Assembly: GCF_035994945.1 (NCBI RefSeq) | Contig: NZ_CP108677.1 | Location: 5,394,001-5,458,000, forward strand | Reading direction: 5' to 3' | DNA: 64,000 nt | Source: Streptomyces sp. NBC_01216 | GTDB taxonomy: Bacteria; Actinomycetota; Actinomycetes; Streptomycetales; Streptomycetaceae | In this document: one piece after another, positions 17,524 to 26,993 of the stretch | Numbering within the stretch: the stretch's first letter is position 1 | How the letters are laid out: each line of letters opens with the position of its first letter | Notes under the pieces: generated by a model | Databases searched by the model: none | Seen by the model: only the letters and a program-made list of their open reading frames with translations | Told to the model about the DNA's origin: nothing | Program-made: the position numbers and the translations under genes

Positions 17524-17561
17524 ATTTCTCCAGCGTGACCCAATTGTTTCGCCCAAGTTAA
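17524..17561 (-). promoter_or_regulatory. GlnR-type operator upstream of glnA
   Basis: Read on the minus strand there are four 5-base boxes, each separated by exactly 6 bases: TTAAC (17557-17561), GAAAC (17546-17550), GTCAC (17535-17539) and GAAAT (17524-17528). This is the double gTnAC-n6-GaAAC arrangement of GlnR in actinobacteria. It predicts strong activation of glnA under nitrogen limitation. The boxes also lie 85-120 bases upstream of the divergent RDD gene. Confidence 0.8.
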
Positions 17562-17645
17562 CCGGGCCGGTGGCGTCCGGCATCGCGGAGCGCCGTGTCG
17601 GACCCGGCCCGAAGTGATCAAAATCGGGCGCAGTACCGTGGACGC

Positions 17646-18113
17646 GTGGACAACAGGCAAGCAATGGGATCGTGGCTCTCGGGCCCCCGCGCCGCGGCCG
17701 AGGAAGCGGGCGTCGACTTCGGATACCGGGGGCAGCAGCTCGGTCTCCCCGAGGAGGGCCCCGGTTCGGTCGCCCGCCCCGGGCGACGCATGGGAGCTCT
17801 CGTCGTCGACTGGGCGCTGTGCATGCTCATCGCATACGGCCTGATCACCCATGGCTACAGCCAGGCGACCGGCAACTGGGCCCTGGTCATCCTCCTCGTG
17901 CTCAGCGTCCTCACCGTCGGCACGGTCGGCTCCACTCCCGGCAAGCGGCTCTTCGGCCTCCGGGTCGTCTCGGTCCGCGGCGGGCGCCTGGGCGCCGTCC
18001 GGGTCGCGGTCCGCAGCGTGCTCGTCTGCCTGGCCATCCCCGCCCTCATCTGGGACCGCGACGGCCGCGGCCTCCACGACCGTCTCGCGGGCGCCGTCCA
18101 GGTCCGCATCTGA
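17646..18113 (+). CDS. RDD family membrane protein
   Basis: A 155-residue protein starting [15 protein letters not shown] at a GTG. After a soluble N-terminus of about 55 residues comes the RDD domain: [40 protein letters not shown], then [17 protein letters not shown] and a last hydrophobic helix [23 protein letters not shown] proteins are small membrane proteins of mostly unknown function, sometimes linked to ion homeostasis. No good Shine-Dalgarno sequence precedes the GTG, so it may be leaderless; a GTG at 17595 in the same frame is the alternative. It is divergent from glnA. Confidence 0.82.
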   Translation: MDNRQAMGSWLSGPRAAAEEAGVDFGYRGQQLGLPEEGPGSVARPGRRMGALVVDWALCMLIAYGLITHGYSQATGNWALVILLVLSVLTVGTVGSTPGKRLFGLRVVSVRGGRLGAVRVAVRSVLVCLAIPALIWDRDGRGLHDRLAGAVQVRI

Positions 18114-18303
18114 GGTCCGCGTACGGTCGGCGCGTCCCCCGGGCGGCTCACGGGGGAGCCTCTCCAGTGCCGTCTCCGGGGCTTCACTCCCGCGTCCGCG
18201 CCCCGGGACCGGTGGATGCCCCCGGAGCGCCGAGACGCCACCGCGCCGAGGGCCGCCGTCGGCGTCCCGTGCCGGCGTCGACGCCGACACCCCACCGGAC
18301 AGA

Positions 18304-18347
18304 GCGAAGGGCGCCCGGGGACCTCTCGGTCCCCGGGCGCCCTTCGC
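18304..18347. terminator. Strong bidirectional terminator
   Basis: A 19-bp perfect stem (18304-18322 with 18329-18347, GCGAAGGGCGCCC...) with a 6-base loop, 12 bases from the DUF4191 stop and about 190 bases beyond the RDD gene. Confidence 0.75.
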
Positions 18348-18359
18348 GTGTCGGAGTGC

Positions 18360-19064
18360 TCAGCGCATCTTTCCGCCGCGTGGCATCCGCATGCCCTTCG
18401 GCATCGGACCCTTCGGCAGCGGCATGTTGCTCATCAGGTCGCCCATCGCCCGCAGCCGGTCGTTGGCCACGGTCACCTGCGGGCCGGTGAGGACCCGAGG
18501 CAGCTTCAGCATGGTCGTGCGGACCTTCTTCAGCGGTACCTGGCCCTCGCCCTCGCCGACGATGATGTCGGTCACCGGTACGTCGACGACGATGCGGGCC
18601 ATCTTCTTCTTCTCGGCCGCCAGAAGCGTCCTGAGCCGGTTCGGGTTGCCCTCGGCCACCAGCACGATGCCGGCGCGCCCGACGGCCCGGTGCACGACGT
18701 CCTGATTGCGGTTCATCGCGACCGCCGGAGTCGTCGTCCAGCCGCGCCCGACGTTCTGCAGCACCGCCGCCGCCGCACCCGGCTGGCCCTCCATCTGCCC
18801 GAAAGCCGCCCGCTCGGCGCGCCGCCCGAAGATGATCGCCATCGCGAGCAGCGCCAGGACGAAGCCCAGGATGCCCAGGTAGACCGGGTGCCCGATCAGG
18901 AAGCCGATCGCGAGGAGGACACCGAGTACGACGATGCCCACGCCCGCGACGACAAGCCCGACCTTCGGGTCGGCCTTTCGGGTCATCTTGTACGTGAGGG
19001 CGATCTGCTTCAGTCGCCCCTGGTTCGCAGCGTCACCGCTGCCCGTGTTTGCCTTCCTCGCCAT
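18360..19064 (-). CDS. DUF4191 family membrane protein
   Basis: A 234-residue protein. The charged N-terminus includes QGRLKQIALTYKMTRKADPK. Two adjacent membrane helices follow at about residues 35-80 (VGLVVAGVGIVVLGVLLAIG, VYLGILGFVLALLAMAIIFG). A soluble C-terminal domain carries RGWTTTPAVAMNRNQDVVHR, VGRAGIVLVAEGNPNRLRTL and VPLKKVRTTMLKLPRVLTGP. This is the DUF4191 pattern, conserved next to lipA in actinobacteria. Function is unknown. The location beside lipoic acid genes may be only conserved order. It ends in a Met/Gly/Lys-rich tail (PLPKGPMPKGMRMPRGGKMR). Confidence 0.87.
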   Translation of the reverse strand: MARKANTGSGDAANQGRLKQIALTYKMTRKADPKVGLVVAGVGIVVLGVLLAIGFLIGHPVYLGILGFVLALLAMAIIFGRRAERAAFGQMEGQPGAAAAVLQNVGRGWTTTPAVAMNRNQDVVHRAVGRAGIVLVAEGNPNRLRTLLAAEKKKMARIVVDVPVTDIIVGEGEGQVPLKKVRTTMLKLPRVLTGPQVTVANDRLRAMGDLMSNMPLPKGPMPKGMRMPRGGKMR

Positions 19065-19074
19065 GCCCCGAAGT

Positions 19075-19287
19075 TTACGTGGCCCGCGAAGCGCGACCAG
19101 CCACGGCCTCCATCACGTGCTGGGCCTCGACCCGGTCCTTGGCCCGGCGACGGTCCTCCAGGACGGAGGTCCAGGCGTTGCGACGGGCGGTCCGCTGGCC
19201 GCTGCCGAGCAGCAGGGCCTCCACGGCCCTCAGGGCATCGGTGACGGACGGGATCGCGGTGGCGCGGACGTGGGTCGCGGCCTGCAT
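19075..19287 (-). CDS. Small protein between lipA and the DUF4191 gene
   Basis: A 70-residue, basic, probably helical protein (MQAATHVRATAIPSVTDALR, then VEALLLGSGQRTARRNAW and VLEDRRRAKDRVEAQHVMEA). The ATG at 19287 has a good ribosome site (GGGAGGA, 9 bases before it). Its stop lies 10 bases before the DUF4191 start, so the two genes form an operon. A promoter candidate is at 19370-19398. I recognise no family; small proteins of this size at this place occur in related genomes as I recall. Confidence 0.7.
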   Translation of the reverse strand: MQAATHVRATAIPSVTDALRAVEALLLGSGQRTARRNAWTSVLEDRRRAKDRVEAQHVMEAVAGRASRAT

Positions 19288-19369
19288 GACGGGGTCCTCC
19301 CTCGAGCATGGATGAGAGGTGGGGGCTGAGCGGTGTCGTGGCGGTGAGTAAAGCCAGGCTCACAGACTG

Positions 19370-19398
19370 GTGTTACCAGTGCGTGACCCGGTGGTCAA
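19370..19398 (-). promoter_or_regulatory. Candidate vegetative promoter for the 70-residue gene and DUF4191 operon
   Basis: On the minus strand: TTGACC (19393-19398), a 17-base spacer, then TAACAC (19370-19375). The start codon is about 83 bases further. The area also holds GTTAC, GTGAC and GTCAA boxes at 6-base spacing (plus strand, 19372-19398) that faintly resemble nitrogen-regulator half-sites. Confidence 0.4.
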
Positions 19399-19573
19399 AC
19401 ACTGATGAAACGTTGATGCGGCCATTCGTACGACCCCGGAGACGACGGCGCGGCCCGTGCACCCCGCCTGAGCTGCGAGGGTGCGCGAACCGCGCGAAAT
19501 CCGGCCACTACCGGCCGGTAACCACTTGTGCGCCGATTCACACGGCGCGGACGACCGGCACCCGAACCGACCC

Positions 19574-19604
19574 GGCGCGACCACCGGACACCGGTGGTCG
19601 CGCC
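19574..19604 (-). terminator. lipA terminator hairpin
   Basis: A 14-bp perfect stem (19574-19587 with 19591-19604, GGCGCGACCACCGG) and a 3-base loop, about 60 bases beyond the lipA stop codon. Confidence 0.65.
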
Positions 19605-19662
19605 GCGTCTCGCCGTCGCTGCGGTCGCGTGCCCGCCCTCGTTCCTCGGACGAACCCGCACC

Positions 19663-20616
19663 CTACGCTCCGGCTCGGCTCCGCTGCTCCATGGCCTGCT
19701 GGTAGAGGCGACCCGCCCGGTACGACGAGCGGACCAGCGGACCCGACATCACACCGGAGAAGCCGATCTCTTCGGCCTCCTCCTTCAGCTCCACGAACTC
19801 CTCCGGCTTCACCCAACGCTCCACAGGGTGATGCCGGACCGACGGACGCAGATACTGCGTGATCGTGATCAGCTCACATCCCGCGTCATGCAACTGACGC
19901 AACGCCTCGCTGACCTCCTCACGCGTCTCGCCCATCCCCAGGATCAGATTCGACTTCGTGACCAGACCGTAGTCACGCGCCTTCGTGATGACCTCCAGCG
20001 AACGCTCGTACCGGAAACCCGGACGAATCCGCTTGAAGATCCGCGGCACCGTCTCCACGTTGTGCGCGAAGACCTCCGGACGGGAAGCGAAGACCTCCCC
20101 CAGAAGCTCCGGCACGGCGTTGAAATCAGGAGCCAGCAACTCCACCTTCGTACGCCCGTCGGCCCGGTCCGCCGTCTGCTCGTGGATCTGGCGCACCGTC
20201 TCGGCGTACAACCAGGCACCACCGTCCTCCAGATCGTCACGCGCCACACCGGTGATCGTGGCGTAGTTCAGATCCATCGTGACGACCGACTCACCCACCC
20301 GGCGCGGCTCGTCACGGTCCAGGGCCTCAGGCTTGCCCGTGTCGATCTGACAGAAATCGCAACGCCGCGTGCACTGGTCACCACCGATGAGGAACGTGGC
20401 CTCCCGGTCCTCCCAGCACTCGAAGATGTTCGGACAGCCCGCCTCCTGGCAGACCGTGTGCAGCCCCTCGCTCTTCACGAGACCCTGCATCTTCGTGTAC
20501 TCGGGACCCATCTTCGCCCGGGTCTTGATCCACTCGGGCTTGCGCTCGATGGGGGTCTGGGCGTTACGGACCTCCAGGCGCAGCATCTTGCGTCCGTCGG
20601 GTGCGACTGCGGACAC
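19663..20616 (-). CDS. lipA: Lipoyl synthase
   Basis: A 317-residue radical SAM enzyme that inserts two sulfur atoms into protein-bound octanoyl groups to give lipoyl. The auxiliary cluster motif [12 protein letters not shown] (CX4CX5C) lies near residue 58. The radical SAM motif CTRRCDFC (CX3CX2C) follows in [20 protein letters not shown]. The C-terminal [20 protein letters not shown] is typical, and the length is normal. It starts with GTG at 20616, with GGGAG 6 bases upstream. It is downstream of lipB on the same strand with a gap of 161 bases. Its product modifies the E2 protein encoded at 36214-37938. Confidence 0.97.
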   Translation of the reverse strand: MSAVAPDGRKMLRLEVRNAQTPIERKPEWIKTRAKMGPEYTKMQGLVKSEGLHTVCQEAGCPNIFECWEDREATFLIGGDQCTRRCDFCQIDTGKPEALDRDEPRRVGESVVTMDLNYATITGVARDDLEDGGAWLYAETVRQIHEQTADRADGRTKVELLAPDFNAVPELLGEVFASRPEVFAHNVETVPRIFKRIRPGFRYERSLEVITKARDYGLVTKSNLILGMGETREEVSEALRQLHDAGCELITITQYLRPSVRHHPVERWVKPEEFVELKEEAEEIGFSGVMSGPLVRSSYRAGRLYQQAMEQRSRAGA

Positions 20617-20777
20617 GACCGGCTCCCTGTAGCTTCGATTCTTCGGCGCACACCAGGGTACGCCCGTTGTTCATACGGTTTTACGTCTGGCCAACCTATG
20701 GCCATGACTCGGCATTCCCGCCGCGTCCACCCGGACGGGCGCGAGTGACGCGACGGCGCCGGCCCGCGCCACCCGGC

Positions 20778-21593
20778 CTAGGCCGGGGCCGCGGCCGTCC
20801 GGGGCTCGATCTCGCGCGGCTTCGGCTCCGCGTTCTCCAGGACCGCCCGCAGATGCCTCTCCACCACCGGCAGCACCTCCTCCACCGAGACGTCCCGGCC
20901 CAGCTCGCGTGCCAGCGAGGCCACACCGGCGTCCCGGATACCGCACGGGATGATCCGGTCGAACCAGGTGTTGTCCGGGTTCACGTTCAACGCGAAACCG
21001 TGCATCGTGACGCCCTTGGCGACCCGGATGCCGATCGCCGCCAGCTTCCGGTCCTCGCGTCGCTGGCCCGCGTTGGAAGGAGCGTACTCCGGGCCGTTCA
21101 GCCGCGGGTCGAACTCCTCGTCGGTCAGGCGCGGGTCGAAATCGAGCGAGAGGCCGCCCAGCGACGGACGCCGCTCCACAGGGTCGCCCAGCACCCACAC
21201 GCCACTGCGCCCCTCGATCCGGGTCGTCTCCAGCCCGAACTCGGCGGCGGTGCGGATCAGCGCGTCCTCCAGCCGCCGGACATGGGCCACGACGTCGACC
21301 GGGCGGGGCAACTTCATGATCGGGTAGCCGACGAGCTGGCCGGGGCCGTGCCAGGTGATCTTGCCGCCCCGGTCCACGTCCACGACCGGAGTGCCGTCCA
21401 GAGGCCGCTCCGACTCCGCGGTGCGGCGGCCGGCCGTGTACACGGGAGGGTGCTCCAGCAGCAGACACGTGTCGTCGATCTCGTCGGCGAACCGGGCCGC
21501 GTGGACCTCCCGCTGCTTGTCCCAGGCCGCCCGGTAATCGACGGCGTCGTCACCGAAGCCCAAGCGGACGAATCGCAGCTCACTCACGGCCAT
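20778..21593 (-). CDS. lipB: Octanoyl-ACP:protein octanoyltransferase
   Basis: A 271-residue enzyme that moves octanoyl from acyl carrier protein to the lipoyl domains, the step before LipA. Landmarks are [34 protein letters not shown], the lysine in [15 protein letters not shown] and the catalytic cysteine in FDRIIPCGI. Between the central strands there is an insertion rich in Asp/Glu/Arg ([20 protein letters not shown]) that short bacterial LipB proteins lack. The start at 21593 (MAVSELRF) has AGGAGGT upstream. The C-terminal tail is Pro/Ala-rich. Confidence 0.95.
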   Translation of the reverse strand: MAVSELRFVRLGFGDDAVDYRAAWDKQREVHAARFADEIDDTCLLLEHPPVYTAGRRTAESERPLDGTPVVDVDRGGKITWHGPGQLVGYPIMKLPRPVDVVAHVRRLEDALIRTAAEFGLETTRIEGRSGVWVLGDPVERRPSLGGLSLDFDPRLTDEEFDPRLNGPEYAPSNAGQRREDRKLAAIGIRVAKGVTMHGFALNVNPDNTWFDRIIPCGIRDAGVASLARELGRDVSVEEVLPVVERHLRAVLENAEPKPREIEPRTAAAPA

Positions 21594-21876
21594 ACCTCCT
21601 CCTGGGTCCCGGGCGCCGGCGCCCGGGGATCGTCCCGGCCGGCGCGGCACCCTGCTTCACTCGCGCCCACGCCACTGTACGGCGGAGCCGGGGCACCCGG
21701 TCCGGCAGGTAGCGGAAGGCCCGGCCGCGTCAGCAACACCCCCAATCCTCACACGATCGGATGAATGTGGGGCGAAGGTGGCGGTAGGGCCGCTGAAGAC
21801 CGCTAAATTCGCGCCGTTCCATGAGGGCCCACCCAAGCCGCCACCCGGGCCCGGAAGGCAGGAGACCGCACAGCTG

Positions 21877-23466
21877 ATGACGGAACGACCCCCGCAGCGC
21901 ACCCCGAACCGCAGGCTCGCCGCGCTCATCGCCGAAGCCGGCTTCTCCAACGCGGGACTGGCGAGAAGGGTCGACCAGCTCGGTCTGGAGCACGGACTGG
22001 ACCTGCGGTACGACAAGACCTCCGTGACCCGCTGGCTACGCGGCCAGCAGCCGAGGGGCACGACGCCCGCGCTGATCGCCGAGGTCTTCACCCGCCGGCT
22101 GGGTCGCCGGCTCTCCGCGCAGGACCTCGGGCTCGACGCCTGCGCGCCCGTGTACGCCGGTCTCGAGTTCGCGGCGAGCCCCGAGGAGGCCGTCGACATC
22201 GTGAGCGGCCTGTGGCGCAAGGACTCCGGCAGCCAGGTCGAGCTGCGCAAGATCGCCTTCACTCCGGCCGGACTCGTGGTCCCCAGCCGGGACTGGCTCA
22301 TCGGCCAGGCCGACGAACGGGTGTCCCGGAGTGAGCCGGCCGGCCCCCAGGGGAGCCCCCGGGCGGACGGACGCGTGACTCCGCCCGCGGGCCTCCCGCG
22401 CGGCGGCCGGCCCGGGACCGCGACCGGCCCGGACGCCCACCCGGCCCTCGGCCCGGACGCGGGCCGGCTCGCCGCCGTCCGCCGGCCGCCCCAGGACCCG
22501 CGCGTCCCGCCGCAGGGCCGCCCGTCCGTGCCGCGGCAACGGGGCGTGGACCGGGGAGCCGGACAGCGCGTGTCCAGCGGGGACATCGCCGCCCTCCGCT
22601 CGGTCGGCGAGCTCTTCCGCACCCTCGACCACGCCTACGGCGGCGGCCACGCCCGGCAGGCCCTCGTCCGCTACCTGGAGCACGAGACAGAGCCGATGCT
22701 GCGCGGCACCTACGGCGAGTCCGTCGGCCGCCGCCTGTTCGGCGCCGCCGCGGACCTGACCCGGCTGGCCGGCTGGACCTCGTACGACATCGCCGCCCAC
22801 GGCCTCGCGCAGCGGTACTTCGTCCAGGCGTTGCGGCTCGCCCAGGCCGCGGGGGACCGGGCGTACGGCTCGTACGTCCTGATCACGATGAGCCGTCAGG
22901 CCGTCTACCTGGGGCACGGGCGGGAGGCGGTCCAGCTCGCCAGGGTCGCCCAGCAGGGCGTCGGCTCCGCGGCGCCGCCCGTCGTCCAGGCCCTGCTCCA
23001 CGCGGTGGAGGCACGGGCCCACGCGGTGCTCGGCGAGGCGCGCGGGTGCGGCGCCTCGCTGGCCCGCGCCGAACGGGCCCTCGAAGCGGCCCGGTCGGGC
23101 GACGAGGTGCCCCACTGGGCCCGGTCGTTCGACGAAGGGCAGCTGGCCGACGAGTTCGGGCACTGCCACCGGGACCTTCAGCAGTACCGCCCTGCCGCGC
23201 AGCACGCCGAGCGTTCCCTCCAGCTCCGCGCCCCCGGCTTCGCCCGCAGCCGCCTCTTCTGTCGCGTGGTCCTGGCCACGGCGCGCCTCGGGCTCGGCGA
23301 ACTGGACCAGGCGTGCGCTCTCGGCGCGGAGGCGGCCCAGCAGGCGTCGGAGATGCGCTCGGCGCGGGCGGTGGAGTACGTACGTGACTTCGAACGCCGG
23401 TTGGAGCCGTACCGCGACGCCTCGGCGGTCCGCACCTACCGCGACCGGGTCGCCGCGATCGGCTGA
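21877..23466 (+). CDS. Large HTH regulator with TPR-like C-terminus (NsdA-like type)
   Basis: A 529-residue protein. The N-terminal 80 residues look like a helix-turn-helix module with an alternate DNA-recognition helix (LAALIAEAGFSNAGLARRV, KTSVTRWLRGQQPRGTTPAL). Residues about 155-235 are a low-complexity Pro/Arg/Gly linker. The rest is a run of helical pairs (ALRLAQAAGDRAYGSYVLIT, ALLHAVEARAHAVLGEARG, HAERSLQLRAPGFARSRLFC) typical of TPR repeats. This architecture is shared by many Streptomyces regulators that affect sporulation and antibiotic production. The ATG at 21877 is preferred to a GTG at 21778 because of AGGCAGGAG upstream and the family-like start. It is divergent from lipB. Confidence 0.75.
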   Translation: MTERPPQRTPNRRLAALIAEAGFSNAGLARRVDQLGLEHGLDLRYDKTSVTRWLRGQQPRGTTPALIAEVFTRRLGRRLSAQDLGLDACAPVYAGLEFAASPEEAVDIVSGLWRKDSGSQVELRKIAFTPAGLVVPSRDWLIGQADERVSRSEPAGPQGSPRADGRVTPPAGLPRGGRPGTATGPDAHPALGPDAGRLAAVRRPPQDPRVPPQGRPSVPRQRGVDRGAGQRVSSGDIAALRSVGELFRTLDHAYGGGHARQALVRYLEHETEPMLRGTYGESVGRRLFGAAADLTRLAGWTSYDIAAHGLAQRYFVQALRLAQAAGDRAYGSYVLITMSRQAVYLGHGREAVQLARVAQQGVGSAAPPVVQALLHAVEARAHAVLGEARGCGASLARAERALEAARSGDEVPHWARSFDEGQLADEFGHCHRDLQQYRPAAQHAERSLQLRAPGFARSRLFCRVVLATARLGLGELDQACALGAEAAQQASEMRSARAVEYVRDFERRLEPYRDASAVRTYRDRVAAIG

Positions 23467-23607
23467 CGCGGTGCCGGCAGTGCCGGGGCGAGCCGCCCCG
23501 CCGGCCCGGCACCCGGACCACCCCGGGGCCCTGGTGCGGCGGAGGCTTCGGGGGGCGGTGCGCCCCCGGTTCCCGGCTGTCGGAGCCGGTGACCGGGGGT
23601 GGCCGCT

Positions 23608-23643
23608 CGCGGCCCTGTCACGCGACCGCGTGACAGGGCCGCG
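23608..23643. terminator. Bidirectional terminator overlapping a stop codon
   Basis: A 16-bp perfect stem (23608-23623 with 23628-23643) with a 4-base loop. It overlaps the last codons and stop (23618-23620) of the FAD oxidoreductase on the minus strand and lies 140 bases beyond the + strand regulator. Confidence 0.6.
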
Positions 23644-24925
23644 CCTCACCGTGCGGCCGGACGCCCAGGTCCGTCAGGACGGCGCGGGCCGCGCGACGGC
23701 CCGAGAGCAGCGCGGACGGAGGAGTGCCCGTCTCGCGGTGGTCGCCGCACACATAGAGTCCCGCCAGCAGGCGGACCGGGCGGTGTGTGTCGTGCGGCGG
23801 CGGCATGGCCGGGATCGCGTCCCAGGTGTGGTGGAGACCCAGCAGCTCCCATTCGTCCGTCGACGTGCCGTACAGCGTCGCGAGGTGCTTGCGGACCCGG
23901 CGGTCCGGGTCGTCCGGCGGGGCGCCGAGGACCGTCGAGGTGACCAGCGTCCGGCCCCGTGGTGCCCGCGTCGGGTCGACCGCGCTCATCACCGCCGAGT
24001 GCGCGACCGGGCCGCCCGGATCGGCCTCCAGGACCAGGACCGGAGCGGACAAGGGCGCCGCCGGGGCTGTGTGGTGCAGAACCGTCACCGCGTGGAAACG
24101 GGGCACCCACAGCCCCGGCAGCAGCTCCGCCGCGGCGCGGGCCCCGGTCGCCACGATGACCGAGCGGCAGCCGAACGAGCCGTGCCCGGCCGTCGCGACC
24201 CCGTTCGTGGACACCTCGGTCACCCGGACCCCCGTACGGACGGTGCCCGGCGGGAGCGTCGACACCAGCAGGGCGGGCAGCGTGTCCGCGCCGCCCTCCG
24301 GCACGCACAGCCGGCCCCGGGCGAAGGCCCGCAGGGCAAGGTCGGCCACGCGCCGCGAGGTGGTGAGGTCGGGGTCGGCGAGCAGCGCGGCCAGCAGCGG
24401 ACGCAGGAAGCCCTCGACGGTACGGGCGGGCAGACGGGCCGCCAGCGCCTCGCGCGCGGTCCGCTCCTCGCGCCCGAGCAGCCGCTGCGCGGGCGTCGCG
24501 GCCAGCCTCGCCAGCGCGGCACCCAGGCGGGCCTGGTCGAGCGAGGCGGCCGCGTTGCGGGGGGCGCTCGCCAGGGCGCGCGCCATCGTGAACGCCCCCC
24601 GCACGCTCCCCGGTTCGCCGGTCCTGACGTACCGCCCGTCGTTGTGCACCAGGGCTCCGGGGGCGAACGGCCGCAGCACCACCCCGTCGAGTCCCGGGGT
24701 GCGGTGCAGTTCGGCGTACGAGGTGGTGAGCAGTGGTCCGAACCGGTCGAGCCGGTAGCCGCCGACGTCGTCGGTGAGCATCCGGCCGCCCACTCCCGGA
24801 CCGGCCTCCAGGACCGTCACACCGACTCCAGCGCTGGTCAGCCGGTGGGCGGCGGACAGCCCCGCGATGCCGGCTCCGACGATGACGACGTCCGTGTGGT
24901 GTGCGTGGCGTGCGGTACTGAGCAC
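23618..24925 (-). CDS. FAD-dependent oxidoreductase (amine oxidase / protoporphyrinogen oxidase-like)
   Basis: A 435-residue flavoprotein. The FAD-binding loop is at the start (DVVIVGAGIAGLSAAHRLTS), followed by the second GG doublet motif in VLEAGPGVGGRMLTDDVGGY. The C-terminal FAD motif is YVCGDHRETGTPPSALLSGR. The fold is that of flavin amine oxidases, which include protoporphyrinogen oxidase, carotenoid desaturases and monoamine oxidases; I cannot choose among these. The GTG start at 24925 has GGGGAGG 6 bases upstream. The 3' end is inside a terminator hairpin, so the C-terminal sequence is constrained by the RNA structure. Confidence 0.87.
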   Translation of the reverse strand: MLSTARHAHHTDVVIVGAGIAGLSAAHRLTSAGVGVTVLEAGPGVGGRMLTDDVGGYRLDRFGPLLTTSYAELHRTPGLDGVVLRPFAPGALVHNDGRYVRTGEPGSVRGAFTMARALASAPRNAAASLDQARLGAALARLAATPAQRLLGREERTAREALAARLPARTVEGFLRPLLAALLADPDLTTSRRVADLALRAFARGRLCVPEGGADTLPALLVSTLPPGTVRTGVRVTEVSTNGVATAGHGSFGCRSVIVATGARAAAELLPGLWVPRFHAVTVLHHTAPAAPLSAPVLVLEADPGGPVAHSAVMSAVDPTRAPRGRTLVTSTVLGAPPDDPDRRVRKHLATLYGTSTDEWELLGLHHTWDAIPAMPPPHDTHRPVRLLAGLYVCGDHRETGTPPSALLSGRRAARAVLTDLGVRPHGEARPCHAVA

Positions 24926-25158
24926 GTGCCCCTCCCCAGGTCGGCGCGGCTGGTGGGGGGCCTATGCCCCCAACAGACCCTCGGAATGCCCGAGTTCGCA
25001 TTCAGGGACCGACAAGCCTAGGCAGCGCTCCCACGCCCGCCAGCCGCGCGCGCCGGGGTGCACGCAGCACGTGGTCGCACATGTGTACGCCCCTGTGCTC
25101 CCGGGGCGTGCGCCGTTCTCCCCGCCCCGTGATCCGCCGGCCCGCCGCCCCGGCAGGC

Positions 25159-26064
25159 TCAGACCGCCGCGCGGATCGACTCGTCGATCGTCGGGAACGC
25201 GAAGTCGAACCCCGACTCCAGCAGCCGCCGCGGCAGCACCCGCTGACTGCCCAGCACGTCCTGCGCGAAATCCCCGAGGACCCCGCGCAGGACCGGCGCC
25301 GGAACCGTGAAGAGCGTCGGGCGGCGCAGCACCCGCCCCATCGCGGCCGTCACCTCGTGGTTGGTGACCGGCTCGGGGGCCGTCAGGTTCACCGGCCCCG
25401 CGAGGTCGCCGTCGATCAGATGGCGCAGCGCCGCCACCTCGTCGTGCAGCGAGATGAAGCTCCAGTACTGGCCGCCGTCGCCGAGCCGGCCCCCGATCCC
25501 GGCTCGGAAGACGGGGAAGAGCCGTCCCCACGCCCCGCCCTCGCGGGCCACCACCAGCCCGGTGCGGGCGTACGCGACACGGATGCCGGCCTCCTCGGCC
25601 GGGGCCGCCGCGGCCTCCCACTCCACGCACACCGACGGCAGGAAACCCGCGCCCGCGGGCGCGCCCTCGTCCACCGCGCGGGAACCGGTGTCGCCGTAGT
25701 AGCCGAGCGCCGTGCCGCACACCAGGACCTTCGGCGGTTCGGCGAGCGAGGCGAGCGCCTGGGCGACCGCCGTCGTCCCCAGCACCCGGCTGTCGCGGAT
25801 CTCCTTCTTGTACGCCTCGGTCCAGCGACGCGCGCCGACACCGGCTCCGGCCAGGTGGACGAAGGCGTCCACGCCGACGAGGCCGGCGGTGTCCACGTAC
25901 GACCGCCGGGGATCCCACTCGACCTCGTCGGCGGCCCGTGCCGGGCGTCGGACGAGACGGAGGACCTCGTGGCCGTCGGCGCGCAGGGAACGCACCAGGG
26001 CCGTGCCGATGAGTCCGGATGCGCCGGTGACGGCCACCCGCGTGCGCGAAGGAGAGCGTTGCAT
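25159..26064 (-). CDS. TIGR01777 family epimerase-like protein
   Basis: A 301-residue protein of the extended SDR class. The N-terminus carries VAVTGASGLIGTALVRSLRA, then VDAFVHLAGAGVGARRWTEA. SVCVEWEAAAAPAEEAGIRV and YWSFISLHDEVAALRHLIDG are typical of this family. The last 45 residues (VPAPVLRGVLGDFAQDVLGS, QRVLPRRLLESGFDF) are the small C-terminal DUF1731 domain that defines TIGR01777. A sugar nucleotide is a likely ligand, but the reaction is unknown. I chose the ATG at 26064 (MQRSPSRTRV), which places the glycine motif at residues 12-18. Plant and cyanobacterial relatives are linked to plastid or cell division. Confidence 0.9.
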   Translation of the reverse strand: MQRSPSRTRVAVTGASGLIGTALVRSLRADGHEVLRLVRRPARAADEVEWDPRRSYVDTAGLVGVDAFVHLAGAGVGARRWTEAYKKEIRDSRVLGTTAVAQALASLAEPPKVLVCGTALGYYGDTGSRAVDEGAPAGAGFLPSVCVEWEAAAAPAEEAGIRVAYARTGLVVAREGGAWGRLFPVFRAGIGGRLGDGGQYWSFISLHDEVAALRHLIDGDLAGPVNLTAPEPVTNHEVTAAMGRVLRRPTLFTVPAPVLRGVLGDFAQDVLGSQRVLPRRLLESGFDFAFPTIDESIRAAV

Positions 26065-26150
26065 GGGGCCCATCCTGCCCTCCGGTCCGTCGCCGGGACA
26101 GCGTGGCGGCCCGCCCGCGCGGCACCCGGCCGGGGGCGCCCGACGGACGC

Positions 26151-26840
26151 TCAGCGCGCGGGACCGCCCGCGGGGTCCGCTCCCGTGTCCGTCGCGGCGT
26201 TCCGGCCGGGCTCCGGGCCAAGCAGTCGCATGCCGCCCATCAGCTCCCGGAGGCACCGCACCGCGAGCCCGGCCGGGGCGCCCTCTCCCCGTACCGGCGC
26301 GTCCGTCTCCGCCCAGCTCTCCAGGGCGATCCGGATCGCGTCGGTCGCCGCCGCCGCCGCGAGCCGCACCGCCAGCGGGTCGGCGTCCGGTCCGGCGAGC
26401 GCGGCGACGACCTCGCGCAGCCTGTCCTCGGACTCCTGGTTCACCCGGTACCACACCGCCCGGAGCGCCGGGTCCTCGGCGGCGGCCCGCAGCAGGCCGC
26501 GCGTGCGGCGCAGGCCCTCGGCGGCCTCCTCGTCCGCCCCCGCGAGTGACTCGGCGACCGACCGTTCCAGCGCGTCGGGCAGGCATTCGCCCGGTGCGGC
26601 CGCGGCCAGCCGCTCCCGCCAGCGGTCCGCGCCGCCGGCGAGCAGCGGGGCGACGGCGTCCTGCTTGGAGCGGAAATAGCGGTAGAAGGTGCGCAGGGCG
26701 ACCCCGGCCCGCTGTGCGATGGCCTCCGCGGTGGTGCCGTCGGGGCCGCGTTCGGTGAAGAGCTCGGCCGCGGCCCGTGCGATGTCGAGCTGGGTCGCGG
26801 CCTTGCGGCGCTCGGTCAGGGAGGGGGGCTTGGTGCTCAC
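26151..26840 (-). CDS. TetR/AcrR family transcriptional regulator
   Basis: A 229-residue regulator. The TetR DNA-binding domain is at residues about 10-60 (RRKAATQLDIARAAAELFTE, IAQRAGVALRTFYRYFRSKQ). The C-terminal domain is Ala/Glu/Arg-rich and helical, ending in a disordered tail. The GTG start at 26840 is the only sensible start after the intergenic region. It is divergent from the SDR gene at 26994, with 153 bases between, so it probably represses that gene and itself. Confidence 0.87.
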   Translation of the reverse strand: MSTKPPSLTERRKAATQLDIARAAAELFTERGPDGTTAEAIAQRAGVALRTFYRYFRSKQDAVAPLLAGGADRWRERLAAAAPGECLPDALERSVAESLAGADEEAAEGLRRTRGLLRAAAEDPALRAVWYRVNQESEDRLREVVAALAGPDADPLAVRLAAAAATDAIRIALESWAETDAPVRGEGAPAGLAVRCLRELMGGMRLLGPEPGRNAATDTGADPAGGPAR

Positions 26841-26993
26841 CGCACGAAGCCTACGCTTTCCTCTGCCAGGCGTGCACGAGATGCAACTATGGCAAATCAT
26901 GTCACTCAGGCGTACCTTGTCATCGGCGTCGAGAGGCGTCGAGCAGCACCCGGAACGCTCGGGACACCCCGCCGTCGAGAGGTCGGACAGGAC

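Larger units (their letters stand above)
19288..19662. other. Intergenic region downstream of lipA
   Basis: 375 bases. It holds a promoter candidate for the small gene (19370-19398) and the lipA terminator (19574-19604). No further gene is convincing on either strand. Confidence 0.6.

Noticed and set aside
19372..19398. GTTAC-n6-GTGAC-n6-GTCAA boxes as a GlnR site
   Set aside because: Only the gTnAC-like half is matched, the GaAAC halves are not in register, and the downstream genes have no link to nitrogen.
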